Part shown: in pieces, positions 1-8,946 of the stretch
Layout: every line of letters starts with the position of its first letter
Position numbering within the stretch: position 1 is the stretch's first letter
Position numbers and translations under genes: made by a program
The notes under the pieces: generated by a model
The model's input: only the letters and a program-made list of their open reading frames with translations
Database searches by the model: none
Told to the model about the DNA's origin: nothing
DNA from: an uncultured Alphaproteobacteria bacterium
GTDB lineage: Bacteria; Pseudomonadota; Alphaproteobacteria; Caulobacterales; Caulobacteraceae
Assembly: GCA_903860975.1 (NCBI GenBank)
Contig: CAIOSI010000035.1
Coordinates: forward strand, 1-64,000
Reading direction: 5' to 3'
Length of the DNA stretch: 64,000 nt

Positions 1-170
1 CTTCGTCCCGCGCAGCGGCGGCATCGTGCCATGGGCAAGCGCGCCAGCCGTTGAGGGCGCGCGCTCACCCACCCCAAACATGGCGTTAGAGACCGCCGTG
101 CACTAACATTGAAACCGGATCACCCCAAAGGGGCAGGCCACCCGCCAACATCATCGCATGGTCTCTGTGG

Positions 171-207
171 CGAAGGGCCCATCAAGCTGCGGCTCGAAGG
201 GCCCATC
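171..207. repeat. short direct repeat
   Basis: The 13-base word CGAAGGGCCCATC occurs at 171-183 and again at 195-207. Each copy contains the palindrome GGGCCC. The pair lies just downstream of the antitoxin stop codon on the minus strand. No function is evident. The rest of 1-232 shows no supportable gene; a 34-codon open frame ending with the stop at about 104-106 could be the tail of a gene outside the window. Confidence 0.4.
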
Positions 208-232
208 TCAAGATGAGGCTGCATCTGTAATG

Positions 233-553
233 CTAGGCGAGGACCTGCAAGCCGTGTTTTTGGACGACTGACAGGAGCTTTCGTAAGGGCGGGCTGGGCC
301 GCTTGGCGCCCGATTCCCACTTCTCGACCGTGCTTTCGCTCGTGTTGAGATAGCGGGCGAACACGCGCTGGCTGACATTGTTGGCCTCGCGGAGCTGCTT
401 GATTTCGGCGGGCGCGATTTCGCTCGGGACCAAATGCCGGGCGTCGAAATCCAGCATGGTCGTTTTGTCGATCGCCCCTACCTTGTGAAGCATCGCCGCA
501 GACGAGTGAATCGCCTCGGACATGGCACTCTTAAATTTGCTTTTCGTCGCCAT
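233..553 (-). CDS. HigA-like helix-turn-helix antitoxin
   Basis: A 106-residue protein whose C-terminal half (about residues 48-103) is an XRE-type helix-turn-helix: LREANNVSQRVFARYLN followed by STVEKWESG, the usual recognition-helix pattern of HigA antitoxins. Proteins of this type bind their own promoter and neutralise a HigB/RelE-type mRNA interferase. The gene lies directly downstream of, and overlaps by 23 bases, a toxin reading frame (531-925) that is broken, in the usual toxin-antitoxin order. The antitoxin itself has no visible damage. It could survive as a stand-alone regulator or anti-toxin, which is inference. Confidence 0.8.
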   Translation of the reverse strand: MATKSKFKSAMSEAIHSSAAMLHKVGAIDKTTMLDFDARHLVPSEIAPAEIKQLREANNVSQRVFARYLNTSESTVEKWESGAKRPSPPLRKLLSVVQKHGLQVLA

Positions 554-925
554 TGCATATCTCCGTCAGGTCTTTGTCCTCTAGGAGTTGAGCGATCTGC
601 TTTTCGCTCAACGCGGCATATTTCTTCGCGAGGGTTCTGAACTCGTCCAAGTCCTCATCGTCGATGTTGGCTTGGTCCTTTTTCGCGAACAGGAACTCGT
701 AAATCCAATACCGACCACCCTTCGCGAGAATGATGCTTCAGTGCATGTTCTTGTTCAGGCGCTTCTTGAATACCCCGCCACCAAGATCGTCTGCCGGCCC
801 TTCCGTACTTCCTCGATCGCTTCGCAAAGTTCGTCGTCTTTGATGCGCGCCTTGCGCGCCGCCTTGGTGAACCAGGCGGTTTTGAAGGCCCACGCGGTTT
901 CCTCGGCATCGGTCATGACATACAT
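531..925 (-). pseudogene. HigB/RelE-like toxin, frameshifted and with internal stop
   Basis: Read on the minus strand, the N-terminal part contains AFKTAWFTKAARKARI and DDELCEAIEEVRKG, typical of the HigB-like RelE family that begins with a WF-x3-ARK pattern. Near 790-800 the frame is lost; moving to the next frame, as if one base were deleted, gives ADDLGGGVFKKRL, the family's core motif. That frame then meets TGA at 738-740 where an Arg codon is expected, and after it continues as a normal C-terminus (YWIYEFLFAKKDQANI, then a Leu/Lys-rich tail) to a TAA at 531-533 inside the antitoxin start region. Two independent lesions make this a pseudogene. The exact original start (925 or 916) is uncertain. 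Confidence 0.7.
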
Positions 926-1100
926 GTAGCACTGGGTCCGGTAGGCATCGAGTGCGGAGCAACGCAGGTTGGGTCTCAGTTTGAATCTGAGGGCTGGCCC
1001 GGGCTGCATGGCGGATGTACCAAAACCGCTCGCGGCGGCGTGGAAGCAGACACGCGGTACGCTTGGCCAGTAAGACCAACACTCCTAACGGGGCCGCGGT

Positions 1101-2011
1101 CAGACCACTAAGCTGAGGGCAGCGACCCTGGTGGCGGTGTAAGTCCGAAGTTAAGCCTCCGCCGCTTCGGGTCTCTAGGCCATCGACTCGTTAAACCGCA
1201 TCCAAATCCTGGCTGAGGCAAGCTTGACGCCGGCGAGGTCGTTGTCCGCGCACTTATCGAAGCGAGTTGCCACGCCTCGGAAGTGTCTGAGCTTGTTGAA
1301 GAAGCGCTCGACGAGGTTGCGGTAGCGGTACAGGAAGCCGCTGAAGGCAGGGACGTCTCGGCGGTTCTCCTTGGGTTTGATGTTGGCCCAGGCGCCTTGG
1401 TCGGCCGCCGCCTGGCGCAGCGAGTTGCCGTCTTAGGCGCGATCGGCCAGCAGGACATCGCCGACCCCAAGCGAGCCGATCATCTCCAGGGCCGTTGGAT
1501 TGTCGTGCGCCTGGCCCTCGGTGAGCTTGAGCGCGATCGGCAGACCCTCGGCGTCCACCAAGGCATGGATCTTGGTGGTCAGGCCGCCGCGCGAACGACC
1601 CATGCAACTGGATCCGTCGTCTTTTTTTGGCATTGGCAGCGTGCTGGTGAACTCGGATCGAGGAGCTGTCGATCATCTGGATATCGCCTTGGTGCGCCTC
1701 TGACACCGCCGCCAGAAGTCGATGCCAGACCCCGGCTTTGCGCCATTGGTTGAAGCGGTTGACGCAGGTCGTATGCGGACGATAGCGCTCCGGGATATCC
1801 GCCCAGGGCGCGCCCGTTCGCAAACGCCAGAAGATCCCGTTCAACACCCGCCGGTCGTCGACCCGCGGAACACCGCGCGGCTTGTTCGGCAACAACGGCT
1901 GGATCACAGACCACTCGAAATCCGACAGATCAAAACGTGCCATCTCGTCCTCCCGTCCTACCGAGAGTGAATCAGCACATCAGAGATCCGGGAATCCTGT
2001 TTATGGGTCTG
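1101..2011 (-). mobile_element. IS5-family (IS427-like) insertion sequence, degraded
   Basis: The element is defined by the transposase at 1175-1943. Candidate imperfect terminal inverted repeats are CAGACCACTAAGCTG at 1101-1115 and, read from the other strand, CAGACCCATAAACAG ending at 2011 (11 of 15 match). I could not see a convincing target-site duplication, so the ends are tentative. A small inverted repeat (CCGAAG at 1145-1150 and CTTCGG at 1165-1170) sits just past the transposase stop and could act as a terminator. Confidence 0.5.
1175..1943 (-). pseudogene. IS5-family DDE transposase, frameshift plus internal stop
   Basis: The N-terminal part (FDLSDFEWSVIQPLLP, then RRVLNGIFWRLRTGAPW) is the DUF4096 region of IS5/IS427 transposases. 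The first catalytic Asp is in QMIDSSSIRVHQH. After NAKK the frame breaks at a run of seven A (minus strand, 1622-1628); six A would give the expected NAKKDDGSSCMGRSRGG in one frame, so a one-base insertion is likely. The second frame reaches the second Asp (VLLADRA) and then a TAA at 1433-1435 where a Tyr codon (DRAYD) is expected. The last part, with the catalytic Glu in NLVERFFNKLRHFR, continues to a TAG at 1175-1177. The copy should not make an active transposase. Confidence 0.85.
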
Positions 2012-2157
2012 TGTCCTAGTCAAAAGCGCGGACGCCGCATTTTCGCTCGCCCGCGAAAATCGTGGCCTGTTGCAGGGCGTGAACGATCTGACGCTGCGCC
2101 ACTCAGTGGACCAGACGGTATCTTTCAAGAATGCACGCCTCCTCCACGCGTCGGGAT

Positions 2158-4560
2158 TCAGATCTCTACGACCACGCGACGCCAGCCTTCGAACTCTTGG
2201 TCGGATGCGATCCGCCCGCCACGCGACGAGATGGGCCGTTGCTCATTGGGCCTGAAGAGCAGGCTGACAGGCCCCGCAGGCGGGCTCTTGCCGCTGGCGC
2301 GAAGATCGACACTTAGCGCTTCAGATGTCGCCTCAACGGTCACGATCCAATGGCCAAACCCCCCGTGCCGCCAAGCTTCCGTCTCTCCGTCGTCTTCGTA
2401 GCAGGTGGTCTCGAATGTCCCGCAGACTGGCGCAAAGACCGCAAAGCCACGAGCGTCTGCGCGGTGGTCGAAGCTTTGGTGGGCGAGGTTAAGCGCAATC
2501 GCCGAACGCTCTCGCACCAACAACGGTGGCTTGCCCCAAGGCGCGGGACGAATGACCCGCTGCCCACCCTGGAAACGCTCGCCGGACCAGAAATCGGCCC
2601 AGACCGCGCCGGCCGGAAGGTAAACCACGCGCGAGTCCGCCCCAGGTTCGACCACCGAGGCCACCAACAGGGACGGCCCCAACATCAGGTCATCGACATC
2701 ATCGAGGCAGGTCGCATCCTCGGGAAACTCGTAGAACGTCGGCCGCAAGATCGGCTCGAAGTCAGCATGATAACGCCAGCTCAGGTCGTATAAATAGGGC
2801 AGCAGCTGGTAGCGCAGCCGGATCAGATCTCGGACGAATTGGGTCGTCTGTGGGAACATCCATGGCTCATTGGCAGAACCGTCGTCATTCCAAGAATGGA
2901 TGCTGAAGCGTGGCATGAATACACCCGCCTCGACCCAGCGGACGAAAAGCTCAGCGTTCGGTGAGGGACCGGCGAAACCGCCGATGTCATGGCCCGAGTT
3001 GGAGACCCCGCTCAGCGCCAGCCCAACGCCCATACGGATGTTGTACTTCAAGGTCTCCCAAGACGTTGCATTATCGCCAGACCAGGTCTGGACATAACGC
3101 TGCATGCCAGCCCCGCCGGCGCGCGACACCAGGAAGGGCCGACGATCTGGCGCGTAGTCCCTTTGGGCCCGGCGCGATGTGCGCAGCATCAGCATGGTCT
3201 GCAGGGGCTTCGTCTCAATCGCCGGCCTCGAAGCGCCGAACATAGCCGCCCGCGCGTCAGGCGAGGTGACCTCGAACTCATTGTTGTCGTTCCAGGTCGC
3301 TTCAATACCAAGCCTGAGCAGATCGGCGGTGACATGGGTGCTCCACCAGGCCTGAGTGTCGGGGTTGGTGAAATCCAGATAAGCGCCGAGCCCGCCCCAG
3401 AATTGCGCCCATGCCGGCTCGCCATCGGGATCACAGATCAGCAGGCCCTTATCGCGTGCCTCCTCCAGCAGGGGGTGGTCGTCCAGGAGGCAGGGTTTGA
3501 TGTTCGCGCACAGTCTCACGCCGGCATCGCGGTAGCATCGTGCAAACTCGGCCGGATCGGGAAACCGATCCCGGTTCCAGTTGAAAACGTAACGACGTGG
3601 ACCGATTGCGGTGTATCCAGACGAGAGATGAAAGCTGTCGCAGACGATGTCGTGGCGGCGACACTTATCGAGAAATTCGCCCATTCGAACCTGGGCGTCC
3701 GGCGCGTCGGTGTAGCTCATCGTCGAGCCAGAGTAGCCAAGCGCCCATCGCGGCAACAACGCTGGACGCCCTGTCAGCCATGTAAAGCGACGGGTAACAT
3801 CGGCTATCTGCGGCCCTGCGATCACATAGTAGTCAAGCTTGCCGCCTGTCGCGGTGAAGCTGCGAAATAGGCCGTGATAATTGCTCCGCTCGGCGCCCAG
3901 GTCGAACTCGCAATCGGCATAGGTGTCGTAGAACAGGCCAAAGGCCAGACCCGTTTCACCGTGCCGTGTGATGTAGAACGGGATGTGCTTGTAGAGCGGG
4001 TCAGACGCTCGCGCGTCGTAGCCCATGGCGTCCATATTCTTCATCCGAAAGCGGCGACCCTTGCGGTCCAGTTCCCCGGTCTTTTCCCCCAAGCCGAAGT
4101 AGCGCTCTGCTGGGTCGCCGATCAGATAGTGGCAAACGCTCTGTCCCCACCAACCCAGGTTGTAAGCCTGGGTCGGCCGGTCTCGCGCGATCGGCGTCCA
4201 ACCGGTCCCTGCAGCCATATCCCACCAAAAGAAGAGACCGGCCAAGCGGACGGTAAGGCGCAGGCGATCCGTCCTTATGATCACCTGATCTTCGCTCGTC
4301 TCGATGTCGAAAGCTGGCTTCGAGAAGCCACTGTCGTCCATCTCTTCTCGCCCGAGATCCGGTGCGTCCTCGGCGCCCGGCGCAATGGCCCAGGTGCGCG
4401 ATCCGGCACGATCGCCAGACGGGCGATGCAGCACCCGGATTATATCCGGCTCCAACACAAAGATATCGACGCCGTAGCCCTCGTGCGACGTCAGCGTCAC
4501 CCTCGCCCCCTCTCGACCGCTGATCGCGAAACGAGGCGGATGAGCCAGGGATGCGCTCAT
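2158..4560 (-). CDS. glycoside hydrolase family 31 alpha-glycosidase
   Basis: An 800-residue protein with the GH31 layout: an N-terminal beta-sandwich (about 20-260), then a TIM barrel starting near LLPRWALGY. The nucleophile Asp is in TWNDNNEFE (about D425) and the acid/base Asp in WSGDN (about D496), followed by SGHDIGGF. GH31 enzymes remove alpha-linked glucosyl, xylosyl or related residues from the non-reducing end. No signal peptide is seen, so it is probably cytoplasmic and acts on imported oligosaccharides. Its start codon overlaps the stop of the MFS gene (ATGA), and D-mannonate dehydratase lies upstream in the same direction. Alpha-glucosidase or alpha-xylosidase activity is most likely; a role on a uronate-containing oligosaccharide is inferred from the neighbours only. 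Confidence 0.88.
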   Translation of the reverse strand: MSASLAHPPRFAISGREGARVTLTSHEGYGVDIFVLEPDIIRVLHRPSGDRAGSRTWAIAPGAEDAPDLGREEMDDSGFSKPAFDIETSEDQVIIRTDRLRLTVRLAGLFFWWDMAAGTGWTPIARDRPTQAYNLGWWGQSVCHYLIGDPAERYFGLGEKTGELDRKGRRFRMKNMDAMGYDARASDPLYKHIPFYITRHGETGLAFGLFYDTYADCEFDLGAERSNYHGLFRSFTATGGKLDYYVIAGPQIADVTRRFTWLTGRPALLPRWALGYSGSTMSYTDAPDAQVRMGEFLDKCRRHDIVCDSFHLSSGYTAIGPRRYVFNWNRDRFPDPAEFARCYRDAGVRLCANIKPCLLDDHPLLEEARDKGLLICDPDGEPAWAQFWGGLGAYLDFTNPDTQAWWSTHVTADLLRLGIEATWNDNNEFEVTSPDARAAMFGASRPAIETKPLQTMLMLRTSRRAQRDYAPDRRPFLVSRAGGAGMQRYVQTWSGDNATSWETLKYNIRMGVGLALSGVSNSGHDIGGFAGPSPNAELFVRWVEAGVFMPRFSIHSWNDDGSANEPWMFPQTTQFVRDLIRLRYQLLPYLYDLSWRYHADFEPILRPTFYEFPEDATCLDDVDDLMLGPSLLVASVVEPGADSRVVYLPAGAVWADFWSGERFQGGQRVIRPAPWGKPPLLVRERSAIALNLAHQSFDHRADARGFAVFAPVCGTFETTCYEDDGETEAWRHGGFGHWIVTVEATSEALSVDLRASGKSPPAGPVSLLFRPNEQRPISSRGGRIASDQEFEGWRRVVVEI

Positions 4561-5819
4561 GCGTAGAGCCGCTGGGCGTCGCGCACGGAGGGCCTCATCA
4601 AAACAAAAAGAGCGATCGCAGCCGTGATATCAAAGACGCCGATCAGACCGAACAGAGGGCCAAACCCGACGGTATCTGCAAGCGCCCCAATCAGTAGCGA
4701 AAAGAGCAAGCCTCCGATCCAGCCAAACATACCCACCAGACCGTTGGCGCGGGCCACTGCATCGCGTGGAAAGACATCGGTTGTGAGTGTATTGATGAGG
4801 CCTGAGATCATTTGGTGCGCAAAGCCGCCTATGGAGAACAAGGCGATCGCCAAGTAAGGGCTGAACGCAAGACCCACACAGGCTGGAGCGATCATCAGGA
4901 GGGCGCCAAGGGTGATGCCGCTTGCCCGAGATGTAAGCAGCCCCATCCGGAACCGCTTCATCAGGAACGGCGAGAGATATCCGCCCAGGATGCCGCCAAT
5001 GTCAGCCGCCAAGAACGGCAGCCATGCGAAAAGCGCGATATGCTTTAAGTCCATGCCGCGTTCCTTCGCCAGGTAGAGCGGGATCCAGAAGCTGAAGGTC
5101 TGCCAGGCCGGCTCGATCAGGAACCGAGGAACCGCCAGCGACCAGAACACCCTTCGTCGCAGCAGGTCCCGGATCGGGAGCGCAGGACCAGACGCTGGAT
5201 CCACGATGGACGGAGAGAGCGCGCGCTCCTTTGCGCTCAGGAGAGGATGGGCTGTGGGGGGATTATAGAGCAGGTACCAGGCCAACGCCCACACCAGGCC
5301 GATGGCTCCGGTGACCACGAAGGCCGATCGCCAGCCGTAAGCGAGGGAAAGACCGATCACCACGGGCGGAGCGATGAGCGCGCCAAAAGACGTGCCGGCG
5401 TTAAAATAGCCAATGGCTACGGAGCGGTCTTTTGCCGGGAACCACTCGCTCACAGCTTTCACGCCGGCCGGAATGGCAGCTGACTCGCTCAATCCCAGCA
5501 GGCCACGGAAGAAGGCCAACGAAATCCAGCCTTCGGCCAGGCCATGGGCCATGTTCGCAAGCGACCAGGCCGCAGCGAAGAGCGCCAAGGCTAGCTTCAA
5601 ACCCAAGGAGTCGATGATGGCGCCGCAGATCGGTTGCATCACCGTGTAGGCAACCTGGAAGGACGCCACGACCCAGGAATATTGCTGGGTCGAGAAATGA
5701 AGATCGTGAGTGAGTTGTGGGGCGAGCACAGCGAGCGAATTGCGCGCAAGGTAGTTCAAGATGGTGCCCAGACAGACCAGGAACACGATCCACCAGCGTA
5801 GGCGTTTGAGCCTCGTCAT
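4557..5819 (-). CDS. MFS transporter, hexuronate/anion:cation symporter type
   Basis: A 420-residue hydrophobic protein starting at MTRLKRLRWWIVFLVCLGTILNY. The motif LNYLARNSLAVLAPQL after helix 1, and FFRGLLGLSESAAIPAG with SEWFPAKDRSVAIGYFNAG near helices 4-5, match the ACS family (ExuT, GudP, tartrate permeases) that co-transports hexuronates and aldonates with protons. About 12 membrane segments are expected. A longer frame begins upstream at 6026 but overlaps the preceding gene. Position between D-mannonate dehydratase (40 bases upstream) and GH31 (4-base overlap) suggests that it imports hexuronate or its conjugate for that pathway. Confidence 0.85.
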   Translation of the reverse strand: MTRLKRLRWWIVFLVCLGTILNYLARNSLAVLAPQLTHDLHFSTQQYSWVVASFQVAYTVMQPICGAIIDSLGLKLALALFAAAWSLANMAHGLAEGWISLAFFRGLLGLSESAAIPAGVKAVSEWFPAKDRSVAIGYFNAGTSFGALIAPPVVIGLSLAYGWRSAFVVTGAIGLVWALAWYLLYNPPTAHPLLSAKERALSPSIVDPASGPALPIRDLLRRRVFWSLAVPRFLIEPAWQTFSFWIPLYLAKERGMDLKHIALFAWLPFLAADIGGILGGYLSPFLMKRFRMGLLTSRASGITLGALLMIAPACVGLAFSPYLAIALFSIGGFAHQMISGLINTLTTDVFPRDAVARANGLVGMFGWIGGLLFSLLIGALADTVGFGPLFGLIGVFDITAAIALFVLMRPSVRDAQRLYA

Positions 5820-5859
5820 GCCAGCGCACCGATACGCTCTAGACGTCGCCTGGTGCCCA

Positions 5860-7068
5860 TCACCAGTTCCACATGGTTCCGTCTTCAAGACGGGCGATGG
5901 GCAGTTGCTTCGGCTCGTAGGGGTATTTCGCAGCCAGTGTCTCATCGATATCGACACCATGTCCCGGCATCTCGCCGGGGAACAGCAGTCCCGCCTCAAA
6001 CCGGTAATCGTGAGGGAAGACAGCATCGGTCAGCGCGGTGTGGCGCATGTATTCCTGGATGCCGAAATTTGGGACCCAGCTGTCAAAATGCAGCGCCGTC
6101 CCCATGGTCACAGGCGACAGGTCGGTCGCTCCATGACAACCGGTGCGCACCTGCCAAACCGCCGCGAAGTCGGCGATCCGGCGAAGATGAGTGACGCCGC
6201 CAGCGCCAACGATCGTGGTGCGGATATAGTCGATGAGCTGTTCTTGCAGAAGATCCTTGCAGTCCCAGATGGTGTTGAAGACTTCTCCGACGGCGAGCGG
6301 GGTCGTGGTGTGCTGTCGCACCAACCGGAACCCCTCCTGGTTTTCAGCGGGGGTGACGTCCTCAAGCCAGAAGAGGTTGAAGGGTTCCAGCGACTTGCCG
6401 AGCCTGGCAGCCTCCATCGGCGTCAGGCGATGGTGGGCGTCGTGGAGCAACTCGACATCCGAACCGTGGCGGATCCGTAGCTGCTCGAAGAGCTTCGGCA
6501 CGTGGTTCAGGTACTTCGACGTCGACCAAACAGTCTCAGTCGGCAGCGCTGAATCGGCGGGCTCGTAATACATTCGATCGCCAGAGACGCCGTAGGGTTT
6601 GTCCAGTCCTGGCACCCCGCTCTGTGCCCGCACCGCCTTGTATCCGAGGCCTATATAGCGCCCGACCTCGTCACAGGTCTCCTCGATGTCTGACCCGTTG
6701 GCGTGACCATAGACCAAGACACCCTCGCGGCTCTTGCCACCCAGGAGATCGTAGAGCGGCAGGCCAGCAGCCTTGGCTTTGATATCCCAAAGCGCGACGT
6801 CTACCGCAGCGATTGCCCGCATCGTGACGGGACCACGTCGCCAGTATGCGCCCCTGTAGAGGAGCTGCCAGGTGTCTTCGATTCGCCGCGCATCGCGTCC
6901 GATTAGCAGCGGAATGACGTGATCTTCGAGATAAGAAACGACCGCCTTTTCCCGGCCGTTAAGCGTCGCATCGCCGATGCCGTAGATGCCGTCACTGGTG
7001 ACGATCTTGAGGGTCACGAAGTTGCGGCCGGGACAGGTGACAATGACGTTCGCGTCTACGATGCGCAT
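5860..7068 (-). CDS. manD: D-mannonate dehydratase (enolase superfamily)
   Basis: Predicted to convert D-mannonate to 2-keto-3-deoxy-D-gluconate, the third step of the D-glucuronate pathway. The start at [10 protein letters not shown] gives 402 residues, the usual ManD length. Residues expected for ManD are in place: metal ligands D210, E236 and E262, the catalytic H212 in [11 protein letters not shown]312 in [10 protein letters not shown], and R147 and Y159 on the mobile loop. The characteristic C-terminal region ([21 protein letters not shown]) and the terminal TMWNW are also present. It is the first gene of a three-gene minus-strand operon with an MFS transporter and GH31 enzyme. Some family members are low-efficiency D-gluconate dehydratases, so substrate is likely but not proven. 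Confidence 0.9.
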   Translation of the reverse strand: MRIVDANVIVTCPGRNFVTLKIVTSDGIYGIGDATLNGREKAVVSYLEDHVIPLLIGRDARRIEDTWQLLYRGAYWRRGPVTMRAIAAVDVALWDIKAKAAGLPLYDLLGGKSREGVLVYGHANGSDIEETCDEVGRYIGLGYKAVRAQSGVPGLDKPYGVSGDRMYYEPADSALPTETVWSTSKYLNHVPKLFEQLRIRHGSDVELLHDAHHRLTPMEAARLGKSLEPFNLFWLEDVTPAENQEGFRLVRQHTTTPLAVGEVFNTIWDCKDLLQEQLIDYIRTTIVGAGGVTHLRRIADFAAVWQVRTGCHGATDLSPVTMGTALHFDSWVPNFGIQEYMRHTALTDAVFPHDYRFEAGLLFPGEMPGHGVDIDETLAAKYPYEPKQLPIARLEDGTMWNW

Positions 7069-7277
7069 GGTGAGCTCATCTCTTCTGTGTCGCTGGAGTG
7101 ACCCATATCGAAAACATCCAAACCCAAACCTCATGCCAGCTAGCGCAACCGAGACGCCACCGCCATGCCGAAAGGCCTGCCCCCTGGGCCGTAGCCTTTT
7201 GTGGCACAAGACGCTCTCGCTTCAAGACCTCGCGCGCGCCACAGATCCCGACGCCGAAGGGTCATTTGGCGGCGTGG

Positions 7278-8408
7278 CTAGCGTGGGCGCTTGACGCGCC
7301 GCGTCTGACGATTGTCGCGAAGACCGACAGCCACCTTGCCCATGTTCTGCCGACGGATCCGCGCGCCGTCCTCGTCGTAGAGGAAAGGCACAAAGACGAA
7401 GCGCTCGCCTAGGGTCACCGGCGTCGCTTCATGCAGCAGGCTGCAGGAGAATACCGTCGCTCCCCCCGCCGGCGGACGATAGGTGCGTGGGCCGAACTCC
7501 GGGAAGCGGAGATCGCCGCCTTCGTATCCGTCATTCAGGTTCAGCGAGACCGCGAACTTCCGGTGCGCGGTGCCGGCTGTTGCGTCATCGCGGTGGCGAG
7601 AGAAGAACCCTTCATCCTCCGCGCCATAGCGGCAGATGAGGTAGCGCTCGATGTACTGCGCCTGCCAACCCAGGGCTCGCTTCAGCATAGGGAACAGCCG
7701 ATCCTCAAGCCGTGTACGGATCGCCTCCAGCACGCCTTCATCCTCGAGCGTCACATCGCTGCGCCGCTTCAGGAAGGGGTCGATATGCACGACGGTTTGG
7801 CCGCCAATATCGCGTGCAAATCCCGAGGCCGTCGCACCGCCGGATCGGTAGTCGCCGATCAAAGCCTCGCAGAGCTCTGGCTCGAAGATACGCGGTAAGG
7901 TGAGAACCGGGGCGTATTGGCTCTCTGCGCCCGATGGCGTTTCGTGGAGCGCCTGCGCAAGCCGATCAAGCACCTCCCCTATCGCCTCGGCGGGCGCGGT
8001 CATGGCGATGCGGAAGGTTGGGTCGATGAGGAACACGCAGGGACGGAAGTTCACTTCGTCTGCAACACCCCAGAGCCGCGACACCGCCAGATCGAAATCC
8101 CAGAAGAACCGCACCCCGGGCTCAGAATTGGCCAACCCGCGCTCAGCGCGATCTGCAGGATCGACGCTGACGCCGAACAGGGCTGCGTCTGCCCCATTGA
8201 ACAGCTCGCGGCGCTCAAGGGCCAGCGCCAGTCCCTCGGCGGGGCCTACCTGCGCTGTTGTGCCGAAGAACATCAGAACGATCCAACGGCCGGCAGCCAC
8301 GTCGAGGCTATAGCGGTCAATGCCGTCCGTGGCGGCGGCGAAGAAGGGCGCAGGCTCTCCGACCTGCGGCATCCTCGCCGGCCGGCGTGCGCCAGGGTCG
8401 CGGGCCAT
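7278..8408 (-). CDS. peroxiredoxin-like / 2OG-Fe(II) oxygenase fusion
   Basis: A 376-residue two-domain protein. Residues about 13-150 have the thioredoxin-fold AhpC/TSA pattern (VGEPAPFF, WIVLMFFGTT, FGVSVDP, FFWDFD, VFLIDPTFRI) but the peroxidatic Cys expected after the FF-G-T stretch is absent (TTAQVGPAEG). Residues about 165-345 are a prolyl 4-hydroxylase-like oxygenase: iron ligands H272 and D274 in SRHRDDATAG, H326 in SLLHEATPVT and the 2-oxoglutarate-binding R336. Probably a cytoplasmic Fe(II)/2-oxoglutarate dioxygenase with a redox-inactive N-terminal partner domain; the substrate is unknown. The gene stands alone between the mannonate operon and a glyoxalase. Confidence 0.82.
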   Translation of the reverse strand: MARDPGARRPARMPQVGEPAPFFAAATDGIDRYSLDVAAGRWIVLMFFGTTAQVGPAEGLALALERRELFNGADAALFGVSVDPADRAERGLANSEPGVRFFWDFDLAVSRLWGVADEVNFRPCVFLIDPTFRIAMTAPAEAIGEVLDRLAQALHETPSGAESQYAPVLTLPRIFEPELCEALIGDYRSGGATASGFARDIGGQTVVHIDPFLKRRSDVTLEDEGVLEAIRTRLEDRLFPMLKRALGWQAQYIERYLICRYGAEDEGFFSRHRDDATAGTAHRKFAVSLNLNDGYEGGDLRFPEFGPRTYRPPAGGATVFSCSLLHEATPVTLGERFVFVPFLYDEDGARIRRQNMGKVAVGLRDNRQTRRVKRPR

Positions 8409-8445
8409 CTCTAGGCTCCTTCTCGGCGAATCTCAGACCAGCCAT

Positions 8446-8470
8446 ATCGCGCGCCGCCGCGCCGCGCGAT
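8446..8470 (-). terminator. GC-rich hairpin after the glyoxalase gene
   Basis: ATCGCGCG and CGCGCGAT form an eight-pair perfect stem around a nine-base loop, 39 bases past the end of the glyoxalase gene. No T-run follows, so it may be a terminator or only a stabilising hairpin. Confidence 0.35.
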
Positions 8471-8508
8471 GCCCCCAACGTCTTAGGTTCGAAACCGCAC
8501 CGGAGGAA

Positions 8509-8946
8509 CTACCAGACCCCGACATTGGGCATGGACGACCAAGGCTCGGCGGGCGCCAGGGCGGGTCCAGCCTGCAAGAGCTCAATCGAGATATCGTCAG
8601 GTGAGCGCACAAACGCCATTCGTCCGTCCCGTGGCGGCCGATTGATCACCACGCCCTTGTCTTTCAGCCGTTGGCAAAGCGCGTAGATGTCATCCACCGC
8701 ATAGGCCAAATGGCCGAAATTCCGGCCGCCCTCATAGGCCTCTGGGTCCCAGTTGTAGGTAAGCTCGACCATCGGGGCCTTATTGGCTTTTGCGCCCTGA
8801 TCGCCAGGCGCACACAGGAAGACCAGGGTGAAACGCCCCCCAGAATTTTCGACCCGCGAGGCTTCGACCAGGCCCAGCTTGTCGCAGTAGAATTCCAGCG
8901 AGGCGTCGAGGTCCGTGACACGGACCATGGTGTGAAGATATTTCAC
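8509..8946 (-). CDS. gloA: glyoxalase I-like VOC protein (lactoylglutathione lyase)
   Basis: A 145-residue VOC-fold protein. The first beta-alpha-beta module starts MKYLHTMVRVTDLDASLEFY and the second at NFGHLAYAVDDIY. Metal ligands of glyoxalase I are present: H5, E61 (MVELTYNWD), H79 (FGHLAY) and E122 (ISIELLQ), in the same order and nearly the same spacing as Escherichia coli GloA. Predicted to isomerise the methylglyoxal-glutathione hemithioacetal to S-D-lactoylglutathione. It is a single-gene unit; the start at 8946 is preceded by a purine-poor leader. The 5' region 8947-9184 shows no other gene. Confidence 0.87.
   Translation of the reverse strand: MKYLHTMVRVTDLDASLEFYCDKLGLVEASRVENSGGRFTLVFLCAPGDQGAKANKAPMVELTYNWDPEAYEGGRNFGHLAYAVDDIYALCQRLKDKGVVINRPPRDGRMAFVRSPDDISIELLQAGPALAPAEPWSSMPNVGVW

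Noticed and set aside
1622..1628. Programmed -1 frameshift in the IS transposase
   Set aside because: The frame change needed here is +1, and removing one A gives the expected single frame, so a mutation explains it better.
2012..2255. Plus-strand open frame beside the IS end (ARENRGLLQGVNDLTLRH)
   Set aside because: It looks protein-like for about 40 codons but runs into the antisense of GH31 and matches no family I know.
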